Below, piece after piece: positions 8,899 to 15,779 of a stretch of 64,000 nt of DNA. The DNA lies in the NCBI RefSeq assembly GCF_033949425.1, contig NZ_JAXAVX010000001.1, positions 806,001 to 870,000 of the forward strand, written 5' to 3'. Origin of the DNA: Patulibacter brassicae. Lineage in GTDB: Bacteria; Actinomycetota; Thermoleophilia; Solirubrobacterales; Solirubrobacteraceae. A program made the translations under genes and the position numbers. The stretch's first letter is position 1. The number at the start of each line of letters is the position of its first letter. The notes beneath the pieces are model-generated. The model was not told where the DNA came from, did no database searches, and was given only the letters and a program-made list of their open reading frames with translations.

Positions 8899-9327
8899 CT
8901 ACGCGGGGTCGGGTCGGGCCACCGGCCTCTCGGACCGGTCGACCGTCGAGGACCGCCGGTCGGCGACGTGGTGCGTCGACAGACCCGTCGCCGCGGTGGC
9001 CGCCGCCACCGCGGGCCAGGCGCCCACCCACCGGGAGACCGGGTGGGACACCGCGAAGGCCCCGACGTAGACGCCCGCCAGGCCGACGGCCGTCGCCGGC
9101 CCGTGATCGCGGTGCCAGCTCGCGGCGCACCATCCGAGTCCACCGATCATCGCTGCGACCGCCCCGGACGAGGTCCTCACGCGCGAGGCCAGCACGTAGC
9201 TGGTCAGCATCGAGCCCGCGGCCACGTGTGCGGTGGCCCGCTCCGGCCCGCCTCCCGCGTGCGGACCGCCGGTGCGTCCACGGGACCTCCGTCCGGTCGG
9301 ACCGACCCGCTCGAGCACGCTCCGCAC
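8899..9327 (-). CDS. Hypothetical small membrane protein
   Basis: A 142-codon frame with a GTG start 8 nt after the P450 stop. I do not recognise a family. It contains three or four hydrophobic alanine/glycine/valine-rich stretches (about residues 36-50, 54-70, 77-92 and 99-115), separated by short loops containing His and Arg, and a charged C-terminus. A later ATG at 9210 would remove the arginine-rich first 39 residues and start directly at the first membrane segment; that start is equally possible. Its position right behind the P450 gene suggests co-transcription. It could be a spurious frame, although the clear hydrophobic periodicity argues against that. Confidence 0.5.
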   Translation of the reverse strand: MRSVLERVGPTGRRSRGRTGGPHAGGGPERATAHVAAGSMLTSYVLASRVRTSSGAVAAMIGGLGWCAASWHRDHGPATAVGLAGVYVGAFAVSHPVSRWVGAWPAVAAATAATGLSTHHVADRRSSTVDRSERPVARPDPA

Positions 9328-9334
9328 GGCCAGG

Positions 9335-10567
9335 TCAGCCGTGGAGACGGACGGGGAGCGTCCGAAGCTGACTGGAGAACTGGGACACGACGTAGGTCGG
9401 CTCGCCGCTGATGGTCATCTGCGGGAACCGTCGCACCGTCTCCTCGACCAGGATCCGCAACTCGAGCCTGGCGAGCGCGGTACCGAGGCAGAAATGGCGT
9501 CCGCCGGCGCCGAAGGCCTGGTGCTCGGGGTTGCGGCGGACGTCGAAGCGGTGCGGGTCGTCGTACCGCGACGCGTCGCGGTTGGACGACGGGTACCAGA
9601 GCGCGACCTTGTCGCCCGCCTTGATCTGCGCACCGTTGAGCTCGACGTCCTCGGTCGCCGTGCGACGGAAGTGGGCGAACGCGGGGAACATCCGGAGTGC
9701 TTCCTCGACGGCGCTGGCCGCGAGGGACGGGTCGTCGACCAGCAGTCGCCACTGGTCCGGGTTCTCCATCAGCAGGCGCATCGCCGAGGTGTAGGTCGCC
9801 TTGGTCGAGTCGTTGCCGGCCGCCATCATCAGGACGAACCCGGCGAAGATCTCCTCGTCGCTGAGCGTGTCCCCGTCGATGTCGGCGTGGACGAGCACGC
9901 TCGTCATGTCGTCCGTCGGCTGCTCCCTCCGGGCGGCCACCAGCCGCATGCACTTCTCGTACATCTTCGGGATGTCCTCGGCCACGAGGGCCTCGAGGCC
10001 CTTCGGGTTCAGCGAGGTGTCGCCGAACCCGAGCAGCTGGTTGATCGCCTCGGCCCACGGCTGGTCGTCCTCCGGGTCCAGGCCCATGAAGCCGCCGATG
10101 ACCCGGGAGACGACGGGCTGCGCGACGTCCACGACGAGATCCGCGTGGTCGCGACCCTCGAGGCGGTCCATCGCAGTGGCGGTGATCTCGCGGATCGCCG
10201 CCTCGTGCGCGGCGATCGCCTTCGGGGTGAAGGCCTTCTGGAAGAGGTTCTTGATGCGGTCGTGCTTCGGCGGATCCATCCCGATGAACATCCCCTGGAC
10301 GAGCGGCACCGGGATCGCCTCGTCGGTGATGATGATGTTCTGCGCCGAGGAGAACCGTCGCCAGTCGCGGCTGACGGTGTGGATGTCCTCCGCCCGGGTC
10401 ACCGACCAGAAGCCGGCATCGTTGGGCGACTGCTTGATGCCTGCGCTCCAATGCACGGGGCACTCGTCGCGGAGGCGTTCGAAGACCTCGTGGGGCGGAC
10501 CGGCGAGCCACAGCTCGTCGTCGGCCACCTGCAGGGTCTGGAGGTCCGAGGGCACGGCGTTCGACAT
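9335..10567 (-). CDS. Cytochrome P450
   Basis: A 410-residue soluble bacterial P450. The haem-binding loop FGAGGRHFCLG gives the thiolate ligand Cys360. The ExxR motif is E289-ALR, and the I-helix has AGND-S at 250-254, where the usual acid/threonine pair has serine in place of threonine. The DPPKHDRIKNLFQKAF segment is typical of class I actinobacterial P450s such as the CYP125/CYP142 and fatty-acid/terpene hydroxylase groups. A steroid or fatty-chain hydroxylase is likely, but the subfamily cannot be fixed by eye. No ferredoxin is adjacent. It is divergent from a TetR-family gene, and the transcript looks leaderless. Translation from 10567 gives a complete N-terminus. Confidence 0.95.
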   Translation of the reverse strand: MSNAVPSDLQTLQVADDELWLAGPPHEVFERLRDECPVHWSAGIKQSPNDAGFWSVTRAEDIHTVSRDWRRFSSAQNIIITDEAIPVPLVQGMFIGMDPPKHDRIKNLFQKAFTPKAIAAHEAAIREITATAMDRLEGRDHADLVVDVAQPVVSRVIGGFMGLDPEDDQPWAEAINQLLGFGDTSLNPKGLEALVAEDIPKMYEKCMRLVAARREQPTDDMTSVLVHADIDGDTLSDEEIFAGFVLMMAAGNDSTKATYTSAMRLLMENPDQWRLLVDDPSLAASAVEEALRMFPAFAHFRRTATEDVELNGAQIKAGDKVALWYPSSNRDASRYDDPHRFDVRRNPEHQAFGAGGRHFCLGTALARLELRILVEETVRRFPQMTISGEPTYVVSQFSSQLRTLPVRLHG

Positions 10568-10578
10568 AGCGTCGAACG
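10558..10578. promoter_or_regulatory. Perfect inverted repeat over the P450 start and -10 box
   Basis: CGTTCGAC-N5-GTCGAACG, with perfect 8-bp arms and a 5-nt spacer. It covers the ATG (10567-10565, minus) and part of the -10 box, an ideal position for a repressor. The TetR gene starting at 10787 is the obvious candidate. Confidence 0.6.
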
Positions 10579-10603
10579 TACCGTCGAGGCGGCGGCAGGT
10601 CAA
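10575..10603 (-). promoter_or_regulatory. P450 promoter (leaderless)
   Basis: On the minus strand a -35 TTGACC (10603-10598) is followed after exactly 17 nt by a -10 TACGTT (10580-10575). Only 7 nt separate the -10 box from the ATG at 10567, so transcription would begin at or one base before the start codon. No Shine-Dalgarno sequence is present, consistent with a leaderless mRNA. Confidence 0.6.
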
Positions 10604-10774
10604 TGCGGGCCCGATCGCCCTCCCCGACCGCCGAGGGCCGTGCGGCCGGGGACGTCGGCCCGCTGAGCGGACGGGCGGTCGCCCGGATCGCGGTCGCGCG
10701 CGGTGCGGGCGCCGGACGCGATCCCGTGTCCGTGGTCGCGGCGACGGGCCACGCGGCGACGGGCAGCCGTTGGC

Positions 10775-10780
10775 TAGGCT
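10775..10780 (+). promoter_or_regulatory. Candidate -10 box of the TetR gene
   Basis: TAGGCT ends 6 nt before the ATG at 10787, again implying a leaderless transcript. No good -35 is visible. The identical hexamer at the identical distance precedes the PucR gene at 17777. Confidence 0.45.
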
Positions 10781-10786
10781 CGGCCG

Positions 10787-11380
10787 ATGGTGTCTCTGTC
10801 CCGGCGCGACGATCCAGACGCCCGGGGCCGGGGCGAGACGCAGATCATCGACGCCGCCATAGCGCTGATGGACGAGGGCGAGTCCTTCGCGAGCATGACC
10901 GTCGCGGCGATCACGGCGCGAGCGGGCCACACGCGGACGGGGTTCTACTTCTACTTCCGCGACAAGCGCGACCTGCTGATGGCCGCGACCACCCGACTGG
11001 TCGGCGGACTCTTCCGCGACGCCCACCGATGGCTCAACGGCTCGGGTGGCCTCGAGGCCCTGGCCACGACCCTCGAGGCGATCCTCGTGGATTACCGGAG
11101 GTCCCAGGCGCTGATCCGCGCCCTCGTCGAGGCCACGAGCTACGACCACGTGATCGCGGCCTACTGGCATGCGGAGCTCGAGCGGTTCATCGACGCGGCC
11201 GAGCGCCAGTTGCCGACCACCTACGTCGGGACGACCCGCCGCGGTGTCGCCTCGGCGCTCGTCTGGATGACCGAGCGGACGTACTACCTCCGCATCCTCG
11301 ACGACGACCTGACGGGCGACGAGGTCGCCGTCCGGTCCCTGCTCGCCATCTGGTCGCGGACGCTCGAACTCGAACCCTGA
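10787..11380 (+). CDS. TetR/AcrR-family transcriptional regulator
   Basis: A 197-residue TetR-family protein. The N-terminal helix-turn-helix spans about residues 18-62, with the recognition-helix context TVAAITARAGHTRTGFYFYF and the typical following FRDKRDLL. The C-terminal half is a helical ligand-binding domain; its WMTERTYY segment resembles the EthR-like group, which also controls mono-oxygenases. It is divergent from the P450 gene, with 219 nt between them. The perfect inverted repeat across the P450 promoter is a likely binding site, so I infer repression of the P450 relieved by a hydrophobic ligand. This is not shown directly by sequence. Confidence 0.9.
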   Translation: MVSLSRRDDPDARGRGETQIIDAAIALMDEGESFASMTVAAITARAGHTRTGFYFYFRDKRDLLMAATTRLVGGLFRDAHRWLNGSGGLEALATTLEAILVDYRRSQALIRALVEATSYDHVIAAYWHAELERFIDAAERQLPTTYVGTTRRGVASALVWMTERTYYLRILDDDLTGDEVAVRSLLAIWSRTLELEP

Positions 11381-11769
11381 CGCGCCCGCCCCGGTCTCCG
11401 GACCGCGGCGACGCGACCCTCGAGCTGCTCGGGCCCCCGACGCCGTCCGGGCAGCGTCGATCCGGGGCGATCTCGCCGACGCGGTCGGCGCGGTCGCAGA
11501 CGAGGTGGTCGCGCTCGCCGGTCCACCGGAGGAGGTCCGGCGCGAAGCGTCGTCCGTCGTCCTGCTCCCGTCGTCCGGTCCACGGCCCGATCGATGCCGC
11601 CGGTCCGTCGCCCCGCCGAGGACCTGGACGTGGCGAGGGTTGACGGCGCGGTTGACGTCGTGTGAACCCGGGGGTAGCGTCGTCTTCGGTAGGGAGGCAC
11701 CGAGAACCCCGCCCACGAGCACCGGCCGCCCCGCGCCGTGCCCGTCCGCCCCGAGAACGAAGGACCCCC
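11381..11769. other. Intergenic region upstream of GMC oxidoreductase
   Basis: A 389-nt gap. Apart from the promoter at 11652-11680 and a near-duplicate of its -35 region a few bases upstream (the GTTGACG core occurs twice), I see no gene. Open frames crossing it are arginine/proline-rich shadows. Confidence 0.5.
11652..11680 (+). promoter_or_regulatory. Promoter of the GMC oxidoreductase gene
   Basis: A -35 TTGACG (11652-11657) is separated by 17 nt from a -10 TAGCGT (11675-11680). This matches the actinobacterial housekeeping consensus well and would give a 5' leader of roughly 80 nt before the ATG at 11770. Confidence 0.6.
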
Positions 11770-13542
11770 ATGACGGATCAGCGCATCTCGTACGACACCG
11801 ACTGGCTGGTCATCGGCTCCGGCTTCGGGGGCAGCGTGTCCGCGATGCGTCTGGCGGAGAAGGGCTACGACGTCACGGTCCTCGAACGGGGCGAGCACTT
11901 CCGCAACGAGGACGAGATGCCGACGTCGTCGTGGGACCTGAAGAAGTGGCTCTACATGCCCCGGGCCGGGCTCCGCGGCCTCTTCAAGATGACGTTCTTC
12001 AAGGACGTGTTCGTCGTGTCGGGCGCCGGCGTCGGCGGTGGCTCCCTCGTGTACGCCATGACCCTCTACGTCCCCCCGCGTGCCTTCTTCGAGGACCGGC
12101 AATGGGCCGGCATGGCCGACTGGGAGGCGGAGCTCGCGCCGCACTACGAGACCGCCCAGCGGATGCTGGGCGTCACGGACGTCGTCGAGGACGACCCCGC
12201 CGACCAGCTGCTGAAGGAGTACGCCGGCGAGATCGGCGTCGGGGACACCTACCGCAAGGCACGCGTCGGGACCTACCTCGACACCCCCGGCGAGGAGGTG
12301 CCCGACCCGTACTTCGGCGGCGCGGGTCCGGCGCGGACGGGGTGCTCGCGGATCGGTCGTTGCATGCTCGGCTGCCCCCAGGGCTCGAAGAACAGCCTGG
12401 ACAAGAACTACCTCTGGTTCGCCCAGCGCGACGGGGCGACCGTCCAGCCGGGCCGCGAAGTCGTGTCGCTGCGACCGGTCAACGGCACCGACGGCGCGGA
12501 CGGCTGGGACGTCGTGCACGAGCGGACCGGGCGCCGGCGGCGCAAGGACCGACGCACCATCCGCGCCCGTGGCGTCGTGATCTCCGGCGGGGCGCTGGGC
12601 TCCAACGAGCTGCTCGCGCGGTGCAAGCTCCAGGGCGACCTCCCGAAGCTGTCCGACCGCCTCGGCCATCTGGTCCGGACCAACAGCGAGGCGATCCTCG
12701 TCGTCACGGTGCCCGAGGGGCGGGCCGAAGCGCTGACCAAGCGCGTCGCGATCACGTCGTCGATCTACCCGGACCCGCACACGCACATCGAGACGGTCAC
12801 CTACGGGGCCGGCGGTGGAGCGATGCGCAACCTGTTCACAGTGCTGACCGGCGGCGGCAACCGGGTGACGCGACCGCTGAAGTGGCTGGGACAGCTGATC
12901 CGCCATCCGCGCTGGACCGCCGAGCTGATGCTCAAGCCGCGGTGGGGCGAGCGCTCGGTCGTGGTCCTCGTCATGCAGTCGTTGGACAACTCGATGCGGC
13001 TCACAGCCCGCCGCCGCCGCGACGGCCGCGTCAGGATGCAGACGCGCCAGGACCCCGACAACCCGAACCCGACCTTCATCCCCGCGGCGAACGCCTTCAC
13101 GGAGTGGCTCGCCCGGAAGACCGGCGGCGTCCCGGGATCCGCGGTGCCCGAGGCGCTGCTGTCGATCCCGACGACCGCCCACATCCTCGGTGGTGCCCCG
13201 ATCGGGTCCTCCCCCGAGCGCGGGGTGATCGACGAGCAGCATCGCGTGTTCGGTTACGAGAACCTCCTCGTCTGCGACGGTGCGGCCATCCCGGCGAACG
13301 TCGGCGTCAACCCGTCGCTCACGATCACCGCCATGACCGAGCGCGCCATCGACCACATCCCCGCGAAGGACCCCGGCGCGAAGGTCGCCCACCGCGGGCG
13401 CGTGGCCTTCGCCGGGAAGACGGCGAGCGGCGAGCCCGAGCCGCTGCCGATCTCGCACACCCTCGAGGGCGCGATCGAGGAACAGGCCGCACCGGATGCG
13501 CGCGCTGCTCGACTGCGCTCTTCCGCCGCATTGGGGAACTAA
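11770..13542 (+). CDS. GMC-family flavin oxidoreductase (cholesterol-oxidase-like)
   Basis: A 590-residue FAD-dependent oxidase/dehydrogenase. The N-terminal dinucleotide fold has GSGFGGS at about residues 16-22 and an acidic end to the second strand (VLERG). The segment GAGVGGGSLVYAM matches the FAD-contacting signature of class I cholesterol oxidases. The C-terminus carries the HILGG and NVGVNPSLTITAM segments, which place the active-site histidine and asparagine. No Tat or Sec signal is visible, so it is probably cytosolic, as in mycobacterial ChoD. Steroid or other secondary-alcohol oxidation is likely; the true substrate is unproven. The start is the ATG at 11770, preceded by GAAGGA; the longer frame adds a proline/arginine-rich shadow. 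A strong hairpin follows 8 nt after the stop. Confidence 0.9.
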   Translation: MTDQRISYDTDWLVIGSGFGGSVSAMRLAEKGYDVTVLERGEHFRNEDEMPTSSWDLKKWLYMPRAGLRGLFKMTFFKDVFVVSGAGVGGGSLVYAMTLYVPPRAFFEDRQWAGMADWEAELAPHYETAQRMLGVTDVVEDDPADQLLKEYAGEIGVGDTYRKARVGTYLDTPGEEVPDPYFGGAGPARTGCSRIGRCMLGCPQGSKNSLDKNYLWFAQRDGATVQPGREVVSLRPVNGTDGADGWDVVHERTGRRRRKDRRTIRARGVVISGGALGSNELLARCKLQGDLPKLSDRLGHLVRTNSEAILVVTVPEGRAEALTKRVAITSSIYPDPHTHIETVTYGAGGGAMRNLFTVLTGGGNRVTRPLKWLGQLIRHPRWTAELMLKPRWGERSVVVLVMQSLDNSMRLTARRRRDGRVRMQTRQDPDNPNPTFIPAANAFTEWLARKTGGVPGSAVPEALLSIPTTAHILGGAPIGSSPERGVIDEQHRVFGYENLLVCDGAAIPANVGVNPSLTITAMTERAIDHIPAKDPGAKVAHRGRVAFAGKTASGEPEPLPISHTLEGAIEEQAAPDARAARLRSSAALGN

Positions 13543-14021
13543 AGCCACTGCGCGGGTGCGCCGACCGGCGGACCCGCGCCGACGGCGACGCGCCGATGGA
13601 CGGCGGAGGGTCGGGGCCGCGGAAACACTCGTCGTCGACGGGCTCACCGGCAGATGCCGCCGTGGACGTGCCATCGCCCAGTTGCCCGGGTAGTCCTACC
13701 CTCCATGCGTCGTGGTGGCGCCCGGCCTCCGCCTGCCGCATCGCGATGGACATGCTCGAGTGTCCGGGGCTGTCCCGTCAGGGCCGCCAGGCCGGTGCGC
13801 ATCCGGCCGTGACGGCGCGCCCGCCGGACCACGGGTTTTCGTGGGCACATGGTGCATCGCGGACGTATGGTGCAGACTGCGGGTCCACGGCGACCGTCGG
13901 ACAATCAGACTCGACCGCGGCGTTCCGCGCCCGACCGAAGGCCTTAGCGCACACCGCGCCTCGCACCACCCCACCGGCCCAAGCCGGTCGATACCAACCG
14001 CCCGATTGAGGAGCACCTGTG
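13543..14021. other. Intergenic region, no gene seen
   Basis: A 479-nt gap with a terminator hairpin at its left end, a small perfect dyad GGGTAG-TC-CTACCC at 13688-13701, and an 8-bp direct repeat ATGGTGCA at 13849 and 13867. No open frame here has recognisable protein sequence on either strand. Confidence 0.5.
13550..13579 (+). terminator. Hairpin terminator after GMC oxidoreductase
   Basis: GCGCGGGT (13550-13557) pairs with ACCCGCGC (13572-13579), and inside it CGCCG pairs with CGGCG around an AC loop. The stem is long and starts 8 nt after the stop codon at 13542. There is no U-tract. Confidence 0.65.
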
Positions 14022-15020
14022 ATGAAGATCCCGTCGATCGTGCTGTCCCCGACCCCGCTGCGCGAGCAGATCAGTGCCGCGAAGGCCGCCGAGGCGGCCG
14101 GGTTCTCCTCGGTCTGGACGACCGAGTTTCATCACCGGTCGGCGACCGTGCCGCTCGGTGCGATCGCGCAGGCCACGTCGACGATCGGGGTGGGGACCGC
14201 GATCGCCTACGCGTTCGGGCGCACCCCGGTGGTGCTGGCTGCGGAGATCCGCGACCTCGACGAGCTCTCCGACGGTCGACTGCGATTCGGGCTCGGGACG
14301 GGCACCACCCGCATGCAGCGCGACTGGCACGGCCTCGACGGCCAGCACCCCGCCCCGCGGATGGAAGAGCTCCTGCCCCTGGTCCGCAAGCTCTGGCGCT
14401 TGCACGAAGGCCCGCAGGCACAGGAGGGCCGGTTCTACCGCGTCGACGTCAAGCCGACCGCCCCGGTCGACCCGCCGCTGCGTCCCGACGTGCCGCTCCT
14501 GATGGCCGGCGTGAACGCCCGCATGATCCAAGCCGCCGGCCGCGTCTCCGACGGCCTGATCGGCCACCCCCTCTTCACCGACCGCTACATCCACGAGATC
14601 GTCCGCCCCGCCCTCGCCGACGGCGCGGCGCGCACCGGCCGGGACGCCCCACCCCTGGTCGGCTACCTGACCTGCTGCATCAACGAGGACCGCACGGTCG
14701 CCCGCCAGCAGGCCGCCGCGGTCATCGCGTTCAACAGCACCGTCAAGACCTACCGCGCCATCCACGAGCTCCACGGCTTCCTCGACGCCGTCGACGCGGT
14801 TCGCACAGCCTGGGCCAACGGTGACTTCCCCGGCATGATCGCCGCCGTCACTGACGAGATGATCGATACCATCGCCCTGGCCGGCACCCCCGACGAGGTC
14901 AAAGACCGCTACGCCACCCGCGCCGCCGTCTACGACGACGTCCTGCTCTGGCCGCCAGCGTTCGCAGGCGCCGACGCCACCCGCGCCGTCATCGACACCC
15001 TCGGTCCCGCCAACACCTAG
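14022..15020 (+). CDS. Luciferase-like (probably F420-dependent) oxidoreductase
   Basis: A 332-residue TIM-barrel protein of the bacterial luciferase-like family. The N-terminus has the beta-strand/AAKAAEAAGFSSVWTTEFHH pattern, followed by the DELSDGRLRFGLGTG segment that binds the cofactor phosphate in this family. The C-terminal GTPDEVKDR stretch is also typical. Members use FMN with flavin reductase, or coenzyme F420; the latter is common in Actinomycetota, and F420 use here is inference. A GTG lies one codon upstream at 14019, but the ATG at 14022 has the better 8-nt spacing to GAGGAG at 14008-14013. It stands alone between a terminator and a convergent pseudogene; the substrate is unknown. 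Confidence 0.88.
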   Translation: MKIPSIVLSPTPLREQISAAKAAEAAGFSSVWTTEFHHRSATVPLGAIAQATSTIGVGTAIAYAFGRTPVVLAAEIRDLDELSDGRLRFGLGTGTTRMQRDWHGLDGQHPAPRMEELLPLVRKLWRLHEGPQAQEGRFYRVDVKPTAPVDPPLRPDVPLLMAGVNARMIQAAGRVSDGLIGHPLFTDRYIHEIVRPALADGAARTGRDAPPLVGYLTCCINEDRTVARQQAAAVIAFNSTVKTYRAIHELHGFLDAVDAVRTAWANGDFPGMIAAVTDEMIDTIALAGTPDEVKDRYATRAAVYDDVLLWPPAFAGADATRAVIDTLGPANT

Positions 15021-15157
15021 CGCCACGGCAAACCGGGCGCGCACTACGGCCCCTGGCCTCCCGCGCCATCCAGCGATCAGAGCACCGCCACACAGCGGGC
15101 AGCTTCGCACCGACCGCCGCCCCGCGGTCGATCCGCGGCGAGGCCCTCGCGGCGGGC

Positions 15158-15485
15158 TCAGGCGACCGGCGCGGCCCGAGCGGTGCCGACCGCTGCCGCG
15201 ACCCCGCCGCGCCAGACCGGTCCGTGCCCGGTGGCGACGGTCCGCGCCCCGGTGGCCTCGAGCGCGTCGAGCGTCCGCCGGTTGCGCTCGCTGTCGACGG
15301 TCGCGGCGCGCGCGACGATCCGCGGATCGCGCCGCCCGGTGTACGGATCGAGCGTCACGAGCGCGTCGCCGTCGCAGGGCACCGGTGAGCGAGTGCCAGG
15401 ACGCGGGCACGCCGCAGTCCACGACGGTGATCCTGCCCTCGGCCTCCACGCGGTGGACGCCGGGAGCGACATCGAGCTCGAGCAC
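15158..15485 (-). pseudogene. Degraded MBL-fold metallo-hydrolase
   Basis: Two pieces of one protein are left in different frames. The 5' piece (from about 15485) encodes the N-terminal strands of an MBL-fold hydrolase (VAPGVHRVEAE, ITVVDCGVPASWHSL). After about 35 codons the homology jumps to another frame near 15375, which encodes the C-terminal part (ALVTLDPYTGRRDPRIVARA and ARTVATGHGPVW). That end of the family normally follows the metal-binding HxHxDH region. The central 100 or so residues, including all of the HxHxDH site, are missing, so the product cannot be a working hydrolase. It is an internal deletion plus frameshift rather than a simple sequencing error. Confidence 0.7.
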
Positions 15486-15779
15486 CCCTCCGGCCTACCC
15501 CGGTCCCGGCCGCGGGACGCGTCGCGCCCCGGACGCCGGCCTCGCGGCGGCGCGGGAGGCGCGGGAGGCGCGGGGGCGGTGCTCGCCCGAGAACGGCGAG
15601 CACCGCCTCCGCTGTGCATTGGCGCCGGCGCGGGTCAGGGCTTGCGCTCCTCCGGCCGGCGACGAGGAAATCGCCGGCGACCCGCGGTGACGCCGAGGTG
15701 GCTCTACCCCCGAGATCGCCGCCGGCAAACCGCTGGGAGAGCGCCTGCGCGCCAGGTTCGAGCGGACCGCGCGCCGGGC
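15486..15779. other. Intergenic region downstream of the sigma fusion gene
   Basis: A 294-nt gap. It contains a short tandem repeat (GCGGGAGGC copies at about 15552-15570) and a very strong hairpin at 15575-15607. No coding potential is recognisable. Confidence 0.45.
15575..15607. terminator. Strong 13-bp stem-loop
   Basis: GGCGGTGCTCGCC (15575-15587) pairs perfectly with 15595-15607 around the 7-nt loop CGAGAAC. It could terminate the sigma-factor transcript, about 170 nt after its stop, or insulate the pseudogene. No U-tract is present on either strand, so a terminator role is inferred from stem strength and position only. Confidence 0.5.

Noticed and set aside
13688..13701. Palindrome GGGTAG-TC-CTACCC
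   Set aside because: The arms are only 6 bp, the centre is 2 bp and no gene starts nearby (the next start is more than 300 nt away), so I do not call an operator or terminator.
13644..13904. Small frames on both strands in the gap after the GMC oxidoreductase
   Set aside because: Composition is shadow-like, there is no ribosome-binding site and no similarity to known families.
15122..15138. Repeated CCGCGG pair downstream of the luciferase-like gene
   Set aside because: CCGCGG is itself palindromic and common at this GC content, so the apparent stem is not significant.
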